A stretch of 64,000 nt of DNA from JAUVPY01 sp034412795 (GCA_034412795.1 DAOUMD010000090.1:6723-70722), one strand, 5' to 3'; counted from the stretch's first letter, positions 1 to 9,327 are shown. Notes: generated from the letters alone by a model not told the origin. Made by a program: numbers and translations.

Positions 1-954
1 CTGGCGCTGACGGGGGATGATCCTAACTATTACACGACGCATCCAACCACCACTACGGTTGCCAGCAATGTCTTGACGTATACTCTCACCCTTCAAGCCC
101 AGAATGGGTTCCAATCGGCAGCGGGCGGCCTGACGATGAGCGTCGAAGGTTTGGAAGGTTTTGCCGACTCGAGTCTATCAGATACGTCGCCCGTCTTGGC
201 GCGCGATGGTTACCCTGGCACGAAAACACTCACCTTGACCGTTACCCCCCGGATCACGACTGTCCTCGCGACGACGCACGTCATCACTGGCACACGCATG
301 TTTTACGTTTCGGCCGTTGATAACAAAGAGGGCGGCACACATATCCGTCGTTATTGGGCTGGCATCGTCAGCGTCGGCGATGAAGTCAATAGCGTTCAGC
401 GTGACCTGCCCACTGTCACCTGCACCCCTACAAACCCAGACCAAAACTATCCATTCCTGAGTGTCGTCAAGGGTCAACAGGCCAAGTACCAGATTGATCT
501 GGACGTGTGGGGAGTTGCTAGTGACCAAGACGTGACTGTAAACGCACCTGGTCTGCTACCAACCGGTTTTGAGTGGATTAATACGCCGCCGTGGACGAGG
601 ACTGCAAAATGGAACAAGCATCCAGGGACATCTCTACAAATTGGCCTGAAAGTCAATGACGATGCAGTTGCGGGCACAATCCACGAGATCCCGCTTACAG
701 TTTCGGTCACAGGCATGTCGCCTCAGACCTGTAACCTGTATGTTCTCCCCGAAGAGGCAGGTTCGGCTGTCAAGGAATATGTCGAAATCCTGGGCTATGC
801 CGCGCTGGAGATAACTGGCTACTACAATAACGAGAACCCGGTGAATGAACAACCGGCCAACGCAGTCCGTGGTCATATCGTTTCCAAGTTGTGGGACCAC
901 CCGAGTGAAATAATCTATGGCCTGCGCGCGCGGCTGATTCCCTGGGACCAGTAG
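1..954 (+). CDS. Secreted/surface protein of the Tad locus, 5' truncated by the window edge
   Basis: The frame is open from base 1 (reading LALTGDD...) and stops with TAG at 952-954, so the true start lies upstream; a TTG at 73 is only an internal codon. The visible 317 codons are rich in Thr, Val, Pro and aromatic residues and read as beta-sandwich extracellular sequence; two short stretches around residues 150-250 of the visible part resemble NPCBM/Ig-like modules but I recognise no named family. No membrane segment is seen in this part. It sits 74 bp upstream of cpaB on the same strand, so it is probably part of the pilus locus, perhaps a TadE/TadG-like or pilus-associated surface protein; that role is inferred from position only. 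Confidence 0.6.
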   Translation: MALTGDDPNYYTTHPTTTTVASNVLTYTLTLQAQNGFQSAAGGLTMSVEGLEGFADSSLSDTSPVLARDGYPGTKTLTLTVTPRITTVLATTHVITGTRMFYVSAVDNKEGGTHIRRYWAGIVSVGDEVNSVQRDLPTVTCTPTNPDQNYPFLSVVKGQQAKYQIDLDVWGVASDQDVTVNAPGLLPTGFEWINTPPWTRTAKWNKHPGTSLQIGLKVNDDAVAGTIHEIPLTVSVTGMSPQTCNLYVLPEEAGSAVKEYVEILGYAALEITGYYNNENPVNEQPANAVRGHIVSKLWDHPSEIIYGLRARLIPWDQ

Positions 955-1028
955 AGAAACCTGGTGCTCAAAGAAAGTCTTAATATCGTGATATTCTCAT
1001 TTCCAACCTGAGATAGAGGGGATAGAAG

Positions 1029-1862
1029 ATGAGACGAAGACGTGGTGTCCTTTGGCTCTTGGCCGGCTTGGTGCTGGCGATCGTAGCCGCTGGGATAAGT
1101 TATTTCGCTTTTCAACAGGCGGTCGCCGAACGTGCCAGCGCGGTTGAGGAAGAGCCAACTCAGACGGTGGTGGTTGCCAAACAACTGATCAACGAGCGAG
1201 CCGTGATTCGACTGGCTGACATCAGCACCGAGGAGCGCCCTGTCGAAGAGGTGCCCAGCGGCGCTATTTTCAAAACAGACGATGCCGTCGGCCGTATCGC
1301 CACCCGTCCCATACAGCCAGGCCAGGTGCTGCTGACGCAATACCTCATCGAAAGTTTTTCCTCGACCGGCATCGAAGCCGCTGACATCATTACTGAAAGC
1401 GTCAACTTCAACGAGGCACTGGGCGAAGACTTGGTAGGCTTTGCATTTCCAGTGACGGACAGACTTTCGGAAGAGGGGATTTTGCTGGCGGGTGATCACG
1501 TTGACTTGCTCTTCAGCACGGATGTGGTCGGCCAGCAAGAAGGGGCAGGGGGCAAGGTTTCGATTTATGCGATTCAAGACATCGAAATCCTCCAGGTCAT
1601 CTACCAGCCGGCGCCCGCCAAAGAGGCTGATGAGCAGAAGGAAGACGAAGCCCAGCCAGAAGCACCCCTGGTACCCAAAACGCTCATCCTGGCCATGGAA
1701 CCACAGGACGCGGTCGTTCTCAAATATGCCATCGACACCGAAAGTCCACTTGATCTGGTTTTGCGAGCCGGAGACAACGAACGTTACTTCGATGTCGACT
1801 CTGTCCATATCAACACCATTTCGGAACGCTATCGCTTCACAGCTCCGAAGCCCTTACCCTGA
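1029..1862 (+). CDS. cpaB: CpaB/RcpC-like Flp pilus assembly protein
   Basis: 277 aa. After a basic start (MRRRR) there is one membrane segment at about residues 6-28, then a SAF domain (about 45-110: VVVAKQLINERAVI..., IQPGQVLL) followed by the RcpC/CpaB C-terminal domain. In Tad systems CpaB is an extracytoplasmic, membrane-anchored assembly protein, often paired with the secretin CpaC. No secretin gene is visible here, which fits a cell without a classical outer membrane. A charged Glu/Lys/Pro linker (about 198-218) interrupts the C-terminal domain. The ATG at 1029 follows a purine-rich AGAGGGGAT ribosome site. Next gene cpaE starts about 90 bp downstream. Confidence 0.9.
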   Translation: MRRRRGVLWLLAGLVLAIVAAGISYFAFQQAVAERASAVEEEPTQTVVVAKQLINERAVIRLADISTEERPVEEVPSGAIFKTDDAVGRIATRPIQPGQVLLTQYLIESFSSTGIEAADIITESVNFNEALGEDLVGFAFPVTDRLSEEGILLAGDHVDLLFSTDVVGQQEGAGGKVSIYAIQDIEILQVIYQPAPAKEADEQKEDEAQPEAPLVPKTLILAMEPQDAVVLKYAIDTESPLDLVLRAGDNERYFDVDSVHINTISERYRFTAPKPLP

Positions 1863-1954
1863 TCGGGTTCTGAAATTTGCGTTCCAAATTGGGGCGCGCT
1901 GATCGTTCTTCCTTGGTAGACTTGGGATGAATTGCGTGACAATTGGAGGATATT

Positions 1955-3271
1955 GTGGAAAGAGCAAATGAAAGGTTACTTAGCATCCTGGTGATCGCCA
2001 ATCAAGACTCGAACAGTGATTGGATGCGAACCTCTTTGAAAGAGTGGGACTATAAACTGATCGGCATTTTTGACTCGGTTAATCAGGTCGTGCAGATTGT
2101 CCAGGAAACCCAAGTGGACATCATCCTGGCTGATAGTTCGGCCCACGGCGTGCTCGAATTCGAGTGGATTCAAGCCCTGACCGTGTACTCCATAGAGACT
2201 GTGGTAATTGTGATCGCTGCAAATTCAGAGATGGAGTTTGTTCGGCAGGCTATGCTCGCCGGTGCTCAGGGTTTTTTGTTGAAGCCGTACGATATGACAG
2301 AGCTTCACAGGAGTATCCAACAGGTACACCAGCTTTCGCTGAAACGCAAGGCAACCCTCGTCGAAGTAACGGCTACACCTGACGCGATATCTGCTCCTCC
2401 TAGCAAGGCATATTCGACAGCAGTTTTTAGCCCTAAAGGGGGAACTGGTGCCACTACACTTGCCGTCAACTTGGCTATTGCTTTAAGGGAAAAGACAGGC
2501 TCGCCTGTCCTCTTGATAGACGCGGATCTGCGCACGGCAGATGTAGACATCTTTCTGAGTACTTTAAGTAAGCACTCGATCTATAATCTATTAGATTTTG
2601 GGGCAAGAATTGACGAAGAACTATTGGAGCGAGTAGTGGCCAACCACACCTCCGGCATCTCGGTGCTTCGGGGTGAGCCTCAGTTACAGTTTGACATTCC
2701 TGTTGAGCCTGGGCAGATGAGCGATCTAATCGAAGGGCTGGGCGCGGTTTGGGAAGGCTACATCATTTTTAATACCAGTGATGGCTTGGATCGCTGGACG
2801 GTTGAAGTCCTTGACGGCGTTGATACGGTATTGGTGGTCACTACTCCTGAGCTACCCGCCCTTCGCGCGACGCGGAATTTCCTGGAGCTGGCTGATGCTG
2901 CCGCAGATCAAAGCGGGAAGTGGCAACTGATTATGAGTTCTTACCAGGGCAAGAAGGTGTTACCTATCGCTGACATTGAGGCGTCTATTCGTTATCCTGT
3001 AAAGGCAACCATCGCCGAAGACATCGCTGCCGTCTCGACTTCCATCAATCGTGGGACACCTCTGGTGGTCTCTCATCGTAAGTCTCCTGTCGCCCGGGAT
3101 GTTATAGCTCTGGCCAAAGAGCTAGCCCACGCCGGTCGAGAGACTTCTCAGTCGCAATCGGTTGGGGACGGGCAATATGTTGAGGGAGAATTGGCTCAAC
3201 CCGAGCAGCTCAATAAACGCTCTTCCTTTCGGCACGCCATATCTAACTCGTTTCGTCTTCCAGCAGGATAA
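1955..3271 (+). CDS. cpaE: CpaE/TadZ-like: receiver-like domain plus MinD-type ATPase
   Basis: 438 aa from the GTG at 1955, chosen because GGAGGA (1945-1950) sits 4 nt before it; a TTG at 1943 would overlap that ribosome site. Residues about 8-125 form a receiver-like fold (IVIANQDSNSDW, ILADSSAHGV, FLLKPYD) keeping an acceptor-region Asp and the Lys. Residues about 150-390 are a ParA/MinD ATPase with deviant Walker A (SPKGGTGATT) and DADLRTADVD. In Tad systems CpaE/TadZ locates the pilus machine at the pole or membrane through ATP-dependent dimerisation. It lies between cpaB and tadB, 32 bp before tadB. A Ser/Gln-rich tail follows the ATPase. Family assignment is firm; localisation role is inherited from the family. 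Confidence 0.9.
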   Translation: MERANERLLSILVIANQDSNSDWMRTSLKEWDYKLIGIFDSVNQVVQIVQETQVDIILADSSAHGVLEFEWIQALTVYSIETVVIVIAANSEMEFVRQAMLAGAQGFLLKPYDMTELHRSIQQVHQLSLKRKATLVEVTATPDAISAPPSKAYSTAVFSPKGGTGATTLAVNLAIALREKTGSPVLLIDADLRTADVDIFLSTLSKHSIYNLLDFGARIDEELLERVVANHTSGISVLRGEPQLQFDIPVEPGQMSDLIEGLGAVWEGYIIFNTSDGLDRWTVEVLDGVDTVLVVTTPELPALRATRNFLELADAAADQSGKWQLIMSSYQGKKVLPIADIEASIRYPVKATIAEDIAAVSTSINRGTPLVVSHRKSPVARDVIALAKELAHAGRETSQSQSVGDGQYVEGELAQPEQLNKRSSFRHAISNSFRLPAG

Positions 3272-3303
3272 AGTAGCTGGAACTAGGTCGAGGTAAAAGG
3301 ACG

Positions 3304-4263
3304 ATGAATCCTATCGGTATTCTGGTTGCGGCCATGGTAGGGCTGGCTATAATGGCGATCTTTGCTGGTCTGCTCAGTGTGCTTTATCGCGAGAGTATAG
3401 CCGAGCGTTTGGACGAGATCGCTCACACGGACGTCCCCGACCTGGGGGGCGCCAAGTATAGCAGCGTGAGCTTGAGGAATCCCCTCAAACAGATAGATCG
3501 CCAGCTCCTATCCAAAGGTCTGATGACGGGGATCACCGAGAATTTGGTTCAAGCGGACCTCAAACTGACAGCCACGGAATATTTGGTGGTTGTGCTGGGT
3601 GCCACAATGCTGGGTGGGTTGATCGGTTTCGCCATCTCTCGACAACCCATATCGGCCTTCATCGCTGGTGTCCTCAGTTTCTTTGTGCCCGGTATCTTCG
3701 TATCCTGGCGGAGGTCTAAACGCCGCCGTGAGTTCGCAGATCAGTTGGCGGACGCGCTTGCCCAGGTAGCTGGTTCGTTGCGGGCTGGCCATGGCCTGGC
3801 TCAATCCTTGGATACTGTGGCCAGGCAACTGCCGCCACCGGCTGGCGATGAGTTCTTGCGTGTGGTACGCGAGACTCAACTGGGGCAACCCCTGACTGTG
3901 GCCCTGGGGCATCTGGTCGAGCGGATCAAAAACGATGATCTTGTAATGGTTGTTGCCTCGATCAACATTAATCGGCAGATAGGTGGCAATCTGGCCGATA
4001 TACTTGAAACCACTGCCGAAACCATTCGCGAGCGCGTTCGCATCAAGCGAGAAATTCAGGTTCTTACTGCCCAACAGAGGATTTCGGGCTACGTTTTGGT
4101 CGTGTTGCCCATTGCCCTGGCCGCTGTACTGATGATCATCAACCCCAGCTATCAGATGCGACTCTTTACGCCCGGTCCGACTTTGTGCATTCCTATTGGT
4201 GCTGGGCTGGGGATAGTGGTCGGCTTCATTATCATGCGGCGCATTGTTGATATTAACGTGTAA
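3304..4263 (+). CDS. tadB: TadB-like inner-membrane platform protein (type II secretion F family)
   Basis: 319 aa. An N-terminal membrane segment (about 3-26), a cytoplasmic stretch, two membrane segments (about 95-140), the T2SF core (about 150-265, with ADQLADALAQVAGSLRAG and GGNLADILE), and two C-terminal membrane segments (about 263-315). This is the standard TadB layout. TadB and TadC together form the membrane platform on which the TadA ATPase acts. The ATG at 3304 follows GAGGT/AAAGG. Unusually, the partner tadC does not follow directly but after a 317-bp gap filled with hairpins. Confidence 0.9.
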   Translation: MNPIGILVAAMVGLAIMAIFAGLLSVLYRESIAERLDEIAHTDVPDLGGAKYSSVSLRNPLKQIDRQLLSKGLMTGITENLVQADLKLTATEYLVVVLGATMLGGLIGFAISRQPISAFIAGVLSFFVPGIFVSWRRSKRRREFADQLADALAQVAGSLRAGHGLAQSLDTVARQLPPPAGDEFLRVVRETQLGQPLTVALGHLVERIKNDDLVMVVASININRQIGGNLADILETTAETIRERVRIKREIQVLTAQQRISGYVLVVLPIALAAVLMIINPSYQMRLFTPGPTLCIPIGAGLGIVVGFIIMRRIVDINV

Positions 4264-4296
4264 TAAGCCATCACAAGGATTATAGGTTGGCGGGGG

Positions 4297-4438
4297 GTAA
4301 CTACTCAACCTGATGGTTGCAGATATGTATCTGCAACCCATAATCGGCGGATGTATATCCGCAAATACCCATTACGGTTGAATAACCGTAACGATCAGCG
4401 ACTGGTCTGAGTAGTTACGGCGGGGGTTACACCCGTAA
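4297..4438. repeat. Cluster of four hairpins framed by an 11-bp inverted repeat, between tadB and tadC
   Basis: Perfect 11-bp inverted repeats GTAACTACTCA (4297-4307) and TGAGTAGTTAC (4408-4418) enclose three perfect hairpins: 4315-4325 with 4328-4338 (11 bp), 4347-4352 with 4357-4362 (6 bp, loop GTAT), and 4372-4379 with 4384-4391 (8 bp, loop GAAT). A fourth (TTACGG 4415-4420 with CCGTAA 4433-4438) overlaps the right repeat. The rest of the 4264-4580 gap has no gene that I can support. It may be a small non-autonomous mobile element or an RNA structure that sets the tadB/tadC ratio. Confidence 0.75.
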
Positions 4439-4580
4439 GGGATGAAGCTTATTGAACTTCGTGTTGGTAAAGGAACACTTTGCCTTTCAGGCTTGTTCAA
4501 TTCTGATGAAAAACGTTCCATTAACAACCCGAAGATCAATAAGTTGTGAACTTAGTCGTGAATACCACAGGAGACCTGGT

Positions 4581-5522
4581 ATGTTGGCAGGCGCCCAAGT
4601 CATAATAAGTCTGGTCGTAGGATTAAGTGTGGTGGCCCTAGTTACGGGAGTGCGCGCCATCGTGGCCCCTGGCGAGCCAGTGGATCACCTCCAACAATTT
4701 TTGGATTCAAGCTCGGGAGCTTCCCTGACCTTGCGTGATCTTGAAATGCGGGCGTCCTTTTATCAACGGGCCGTGAGACCCGTGTTGGCTGCCATATTGC
4801 AGAGGTTGGGGCGATTGGCCCCTCAAAGGAACATCGAGGAGTTGCACCGGAAACTCGGAACGGCAGGGTTGTTGGCAACATTGAATGTTGTCGATTTACT
4901 CGGACTAAAAATCCTGTGTGGCGTCTTCCTGGGTGCCTTAGCTGCTGTCGTGATCTATCTCTCTAAGTCGCAATCCCTGATCATAGTTGGTGGACTGGGT
5001 GTTTTGATCGGGATACTGGGCTCTATGCTGCCTAATTTTTGGTTAATGACGCGGATCAAGAGTCGTCAAAGAGAGATACTCAGGGCAATGCCCGACGCGC
5101 TGGACATGATGTCGATCTGCGTGAACGCCGGCTTGGGACTGCAGGGAGCAATGCAGACCGTCTGTGAGAATTGGGACAATCCATTAGTTGAGGAATTCAC
5201 CCGCGTGCTCGCCGAGGTCAGGTTGGGTCGAGGCACTATGGAAGCCTTAGAAAGTATGGGACAAAGAACCGGTGTCAAAGAGGTGATGAGCTTTGTTCTG
5301 TCCCTCTCTATGGCATACCAACTTGGCGTTAGCATCGCTAAGGTTCTGCCTATCCAAGCTGAACAGATGCGAATTGCCCGTCGACAAAAGGCTGAGGAGA
5401 CTGCCCGCGAGGCCGCCATTAAGATGTTATTTCCCTTAGTTTTCTTGATCTTTCCGGCAATGTTCGCCGTGATCTTGGGGCCGGCAATTCCCCAGTTGAT
5501 GGAAACGATGGGATCGTTATAG
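4581..5522 (+). CDS. tadC: TadC-like inner-membrane platform protein (type II secretion F family)
   Basis: 313 aa from the ATG at 4581, which has AGGAG at 4569-4573. The frame is open upstream to a TTG at 4452, but that extension is hydrophilic, runs into the hairpin cluster and lacks a ribosome site. An N-terminal membrane segment (about 6-28), two central membrane segments (about 104-150), the T2SF core (about 155-270; REILRAMPDALDMMSICVNAGLG, an unusually clear family signature) and a C-terminal membrane segment. It pairs with TadB to form the Tad platform. The TPR gene starts 11 bp after the stop. Confidence 0.9.
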   Translation: MLAGAQVIISLVVGLSVVALVTGVRAIVAPGEPVDHLQQFLDSSSGASLTLRDLEMRASFYQRAVRPVLAAILQRLGRLAPQRNIEELHRKLGTAGLLATLNVVDLLGLKILCGVFLGALAAVVIYLSKSQSLIIVGGLGVLIGILGSMLPNFWLMTRIKSRQREILRAMPDALDMMSICVNAGLGLQGAMQTVCENWDNPLVEEFTRVLAEVRLGRGTMEALESMGQRTGVKEVMSFVLSLSMAYQLGVSIAKVLPIQAEQMRIARRQKAEETAREAAIKMLFPLVFLIFPAMFAVILGPAIPQLMETMGSL

Positions 5523-5533
5523 GACGTAGGGCA

Positions 5534-6730
5534 ATGGCTTACGAATTTGCAGTTTCACCTGAGCTTCCTCCACTTCACGAGCATCCTGTTTACTCGCAGG
5601 GGATGGATGAAATAGCTACCGGGCGGTGGCAACAAGCCTTCCAATCGCTGCAGATGTTGAAGGATATCTATCCTGATGACACCGAGGTCAAGGAATTGCT
5701 TGAGCAGGTACAGATGCGTGCCGCCTTGGCTCAATTTCAACCCAGGCAAAGCTCAAGGACGATGAAACGTCCCAATACTCGCTTGGTAATGGCAGGTCTC
5801 CTGGGAGTAGTCATTATTGCACTCGCAGCCTACGTCGTTTACACGGTATGGATCAATCCCGTCATCGTCCAGGAACTCCGCTTGCGTCAGATCACCAATT
5901 TGAGAAACGAGGCTGATGAGGCCTTGGTAGCCGGCGACTATGCCCGGGCACGCCAATCCCTGGAGAAGCTTCAAGCTGTTCTTCCAGAGGACTCGCAAAC
6001 CACCGATGCGCTGGACATGATAGAGCAGGTGGAGAGATCATCCGTCCTATATAACCAGGCCAAGGACCTGATGGCGGCTGGGAACTGGGATCAAGCAATC
6101 GCGACGCTTGCCGAATTGCAGAGTCTGGATGCGGAGTACCGTGACCTTCCTCAATTGTTGCAAACTGCCCAAGAATCACAGGCTATGGATAGACAATTTC
6201 AGGCTGCCGATGAGGCCTACAACGGTGAAGATTGGGCTAATGCCATTGCCCGCTATGAAGCTCTCCGCGAAGCCAGTCTCACCTTTAGGTTTGAAGAGAT
6301 CCAGGCGCGGCTTTTCGAGTCCCATCTCGGGTACGGCGAGGCGATCCTGGAAGAAGCCGGAACCGACGTAGAACAAATCTCTGAGGCAATCTCACATTTC
6401 TCAGAGGCCTTGAAGATCCGACCAGTGGATGCTAAGACGCTTGACGAACGTCATCTGGCTGAGAGTTATCTGGCTGCTCTCAACTCCGAAGATCAAGACG
6501 AGGTCATTAATCTGCTACAGACGGTCTACAACGAGCGCCCGGATTACGCTGGAAATCAAGTGGCGCAATTGTTATACTCAGCCTTTATCGATCGAGCAGA
6601 ATCTCTTCTGGATTCTGGCGACGAAGCCGCTGCCATCGCCGATTACCAGGTCGCGGCTCAACTCCTGGTCGATGACGTTTCGGAAGCTCAAGAGATGTTG
6701 ACCGAACTTGCCGCTGATGCGGCTCCTTAA
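5534..6730 (+). CDS. Membrane-anchored TPR protein of the Tad locus (paralogue 1)
   Basis: 398 aa. A short cytoplasmic N-terminal region with one TPR-like pair (HPVYSQGMDEIATGRWQQAFQSL), a single membrane segment at about 78-102, then an outward-facing region of repeated TPR-like helices (A..GDYARARQSLEKL, A.GNWDQAIATLAEL, YNGEDWANAIARYEAL). Its architecture matches the next gene, with which it is clearly paralogous (both start ...HPxYxx...W..A..xL, both with the membrane segment at the same place). TPR proteins such as TadD assist pilus assembly in other Tad loci, but TadD is a lipoprotein; this one is membrane-anchored, so equivalence is only a suggestion. It starts 11 bp after tadC and is probably co-transcribed. 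Confidence 0.75.
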   Translation: MAYEFAVSPELPPLHEHPVYSQGMDEIATGRWQQAFQSLQMLKDIYPDDTEVKELLEQVQMRAALAQFQPRQSSRTMKRPNTRLVMAGLLGVVIIALAAYVVYTVWINPVIVQELRLRQITNLRNEADEALVAGDYARARQSLEKLQAVLPEDSQTTDALDMIEQVERSSVLYNQAKDLMAAGNWDQAIATLAELQSLDAEYRDLPQLLQTAQESQAMDRQFQAADEAYNGEDWANAIARYEALREASLTFRFEEIQARLFESHLGYGEAILEEAGTDVEQISEAISHFSEALKIRPVDAKTLDERHLAESYLAALNSEDQDEVINLLQTVYNERPDYAGNQVAQLLYSAFIDRAESLLDSGDEAAAIADYQVAAQLLVDDVSEAQEMLTELAADAAP

Positions 6731-6751
6731 TCAACATGAGGTGGGACGAAA

Positions 6752-8431
6752 ATGATGGATGCTTTAGCCATGAGCGACGTACTTCAACAGACTGCCGATA
6801 CTTTGCCTCCCCAGCCGACAGATCATCCGCTCTATCAGGAAGTTGAGACCTTTATCAATCAGGGCAACTGGCAAGCCGCGCAGGCTCCCCTGGAAGAGCT
6901 CCTGACCCTGTATCCTAATGATACATATCTGCAGGAAATTGCGGCTTCCGTTCACACTCGCAGTGCACTGCTTGTTTCTGGTCCAGTGACCAGGCCCGCT
7001 CGGAGTTCCACGCTACCTCGCAGCCTGAAGTTTGTCATTCCCGTCCTCGTCGTTGTGCTAGTAGGCTTAGCTGTTCTGACCTTTTTGGTTCTTCAGTTGT
7101 GGGTACTCCCCAGGGTGACAACACAGCGTCAAATAGCCCGGATCAGCCAGATCAGTCAAGATGCCCAGGCTGCTTTAGCTAGCGGTGATTATGACCGTGC
7201 CATACTTGCTTACGCTGAGATACTCGAGTTGCATCCAGACGATCTCAAAGCACAAAATGGGCTGGCACAAGCAAGCCAACTGCGGGCTACCGCCTCCCTT
7301 TACAGCGAAGCTATCGCGCAGATGGAAGCCCATCATTGGGAGCAAGCTCTTTCACTGCTCCAGCAGATTCAGGCGGAACAACCAGCCTATCGGGATGTTG
7401 GGGCGCGCATCGCCTTTGTCCAAGAACAACAAGACTTGTCAGTTCGCTTCAGAGAAGCTGAGGCCGCTTTTGAGCGGGGCTACTATGAGCTGGCTGTTCA
7501 GGAATATGAAGCCTTGCAGTCTATAGATCTCAGCTTTCAGCGTAAGACTGTGGAGGATCATCTTTTCTTCAGCTATCTGCAAATAGGCTTGGCCAAGGAA
7601 GCCGCTGCCGGGAGCGATCCCGAACAGTTGCAAGCTGCGCTTGTTGAGTTCGAAAAGGCTTTGACCATACGCCCTGAGGACTCGCAGGCCACGGGAGAGA
7701 GCCAATTACTAAGATCATATATTTCCGGCCTGAGTGAGATCGAGGCCAACAATTGGTCGCAGGCGGCATCCGATTTGTCCATAGTCTATGAAGCCCGTCC
7801 TGATTTCGCCGCTGGTGTGGCAGCTCAACAACTTAACGTGGCCAAGGTATCCTGGGGCGATGAACTCCTGGCGGACGGCCAGGCTGAACTGGCCGTGGTA
7901 AAGTATCAGGAAGCACGTATTATCAAGGAAGTTGACATAACTGGCATCGAGCAGAAGATTGCAGCGGCTGAGGCTATGCTGGTGAGTCCCACTCCCAGCC
8001 CTGAACCTACTCAGGATGGCTCAACTGCGGCTCCAGCGGTTGCCAATCCTGCACCGACTCCAACTCCCACACCTACCCCCAAGCCTCTGCCCTATACGCT
8101 CGCTGGGATGAGTGTGAAGAGTAATTGCGACGGGTATGGCTATATCCACGGTGTTGTCTGGAGCGCATATGACCTGCCTATGACCGGGGTTAGCGTCCAG
8201 GCCTTCAACACTACCACCGGTTTTGGGCCACTGGTCTCCATATCCACAAACGAGGATGGCATCTACCAGATCATACTGGAGAAAGACCAGATTGAGGGTC
8301 TCTGGGTTGTGCAGGTCATCGAAAATGGACAGCCCGCTTCACAGGCGTGGGGCCAGCACCTGGGAGGGGGATGTGTCAATGGGACCCAAGAACTCAAGGT
8401 TGATTGGAAGCGGGCCCGTGAGGCCAACTAG
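6752..8431 (+). CDS. Membrane-anchored TPR protein with Pro/Thr linker and C-terminal Ig-like domain (paralogue 2)
   Basis: 559 aa. A cytoplasmic TPR-like N-terminus, a membrane segment (about 92-118), extracellular TPR-like repeats (about 130-410), a Pro/Thr linker (PTPTPTPTPKP near 440-450) and a C-terminal module (about 455-555; GYIHGVVWSA, NEDGIYQI) of the carboxypeptidase-regulatory-like/Ig type. The ATG at 6752 (ATGATGGATG, two in-frame ATGs) follows GAGGTGGGA. The linker and Ig-like domain suggest that it extends into the wall or surface layer. It differs from its upstream paralogue mainly by this added C-terminal half. A structural role in the pilus apparatus is inferred from position. 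Confidence 0.75.
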   Translation: MMDALAMSDVLQQTADTLPPQPTDHPLYQEVETFINQGNWQAAQAPLEELLTLYPNDTYLQEIAASVHTRSALLVSGPVTRPARSSTLPRSLKFVIPVLVVVLVGLAVLTFLVLQLWVLPRVTTQRQIARISQISQDAQAALASGDYDRAILAYAEILELHPDDLKAQNGLAQASQLRATASLYSEAIAQMEAHHWEQALSLLQQIQAEQPAYRDVGARIAFVQEQQDLSVRFREAEAAFERGYYELAVQEYEALQSIDLSFQRKTVEDHLFFSYLQIGLAKEAAAGSDPEQLQAALVEFEKALTIRPEDSQATGESQLLRSYISGLSEIEANNWSQAASDLSIVYEARPDFAAGVAAQQLNVAKVSWGDELLADGQAELAVVKYQEARIIKEVDITGIEQKIAAAEAMLVSPTPSPEPTQDGSTAAPAVANPAPTPTPTPTPKPLPYTLAGMSVKSNCDGYGYIHGVVWSAYDLPMTGVSVQAFNTTTGFGPLVSISTNEDGIYQIILEKDQIEGLWVVQVIENGQPASQAWGQHLGGGCVNGTQELKVDWKRAREAN

Positions 8432-8463
8432 GTGTGAATGCCTAGCACTTGAAATACGGGGGG

Positions 8464-9327
8464 ATGAGAATTGTGAGACAGACTACGAGATACCAAATAC
8501 GAGTTTTGACGCGATGGGTTTGCGTTTTGGCAGTTATGTGCAGCCAATTTGGCCTATTCACACTCAGGGCTGCGGCGCAGGAGCCCACGACTGAGCCGAC
8601 GTCCCTCCCCACACCCACACCTGCACCGACGTGGACAGCTACACCAACACCTACCAATACACCCGATCCGGCCGCTGCCCCTACGACTAATCCTACTGCG
8701 GCCACACGCATGGTTGATTTCCGAGTGGATGAGGATGAGATTACCGAGGGTGAGTGTGTTATGTTTAGCTGGGTGGTAAGGGGTGACATCGATAGGGTCG
8801 AGTTTGATCAAATCGAAGATGGTAAAGTACCCGTTCTGGTGTCGGATATGGACAGCCGTGAGGAGTGCCCGGAAGAGGATACAGAGTACGAACTCGGTGT
8901 CACCTGGCTGGATAGTACCCAGACGACGCGCACCATCGAGATTGAGGTTGATGCCGAAGGTACCAGCAGTAGTGGTGATAATGACGCCAGCAGTCAAACA
9001 CCCACACCGGGCGGGACTGCCGCTTTTGTACTTGTTACCCCCATCCCAGTTGCAACTACGCCGGTAAGTGTTAGCCATAGTACTCCTGTGCAAGTGTCCT
9101 CTGGCGGTGCAGTGGTAACACCGGCCGGTGTGTTGGCTTCAGTGCAGGTACTGCCGGAGACAGGATATCTGTCACCTTCTCCCCATGAACAAACGGATAG
9201 AACGAAGGACGATTTACCGAACCGAAATCTCCGGTGGGTACTGGCTGGTGGTTTGGTCTTGGCTGTTGTAGTCATATGCTTGGCCTTCGGGATAAGGTCT
9301 GTACGTCCGAGCGAGGTTTCGCGATGA
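8464..9327 (+). CDS. Secreted Pro/Thr-rich Ig-like protein with LPETG-type C-terminal anchor
   Basis: 287 aa from ATG 8464 (a TTG at 8449 is less likely; GGGGGG precedes the ATG directly). Signal peptide at about 1-38 ending ...RAAAQ, a Pro/Thr-rich stretch, an Ig-like domain (about 80-165) with two Cys (EGECVMFSW and REECPEED) that may pair, a Ser/Thr/Val-rich stalk, then LPETGYLS about 22 residues before a hydrophobic segment and a short basic tail. That order (LPxTG, hydrophobic segment, positive tail) is the sortase-signal layout, although the spacing is longer than usual. No sortase gene is in the window. Its stop overlaps the next start (ATGA), so the two are translationally coupled. 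Confidence 0.7.
   Translation: MRIVRQTTRYQIRVLTRWVCVLAVMCSQFGLFTLRAAAQEPTTEPTSLPTPTPAPTWTATPTPTNTPDPAAAPTTNPTAATRMVDFRVDEDEITEGECVMFSWVVRGDIDRVEFDQIEDGKVPVLVSDMDSREECPEEDTEYELGVTWLDSTQTTRTIEIEVDAEGTSSSGDNDASSQTPTPGGTAAFVLVTPIPVATTPVSVSHSTPVQVSSGGAVVTPAGVLASVQVLPETGYLSPSPHEQTDRTKDDLPNRNLRWVLAGGLVLAVVVICLAFGIRSVRPSEVSR

Noticed and set aside
915..1808. 297-aa open frame on the - strand opposite cpaB
   Set aside because: Composition is that of an antisense shadow; cpaB has clear domains and a ribosome site.
3508..4341. 277-aa - strand frame opposite tadB
   Set aside because: No family features; it runs into the hairpin cluster and mirrors tadB codons.
4452..4580. N-terminal extension of tadC to TTG 4452
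   Set aside because: Hydrophilic, unlike TadC proteins, and no ribosome site; ATG 4581 has AGGAG and begins the membrane helix.
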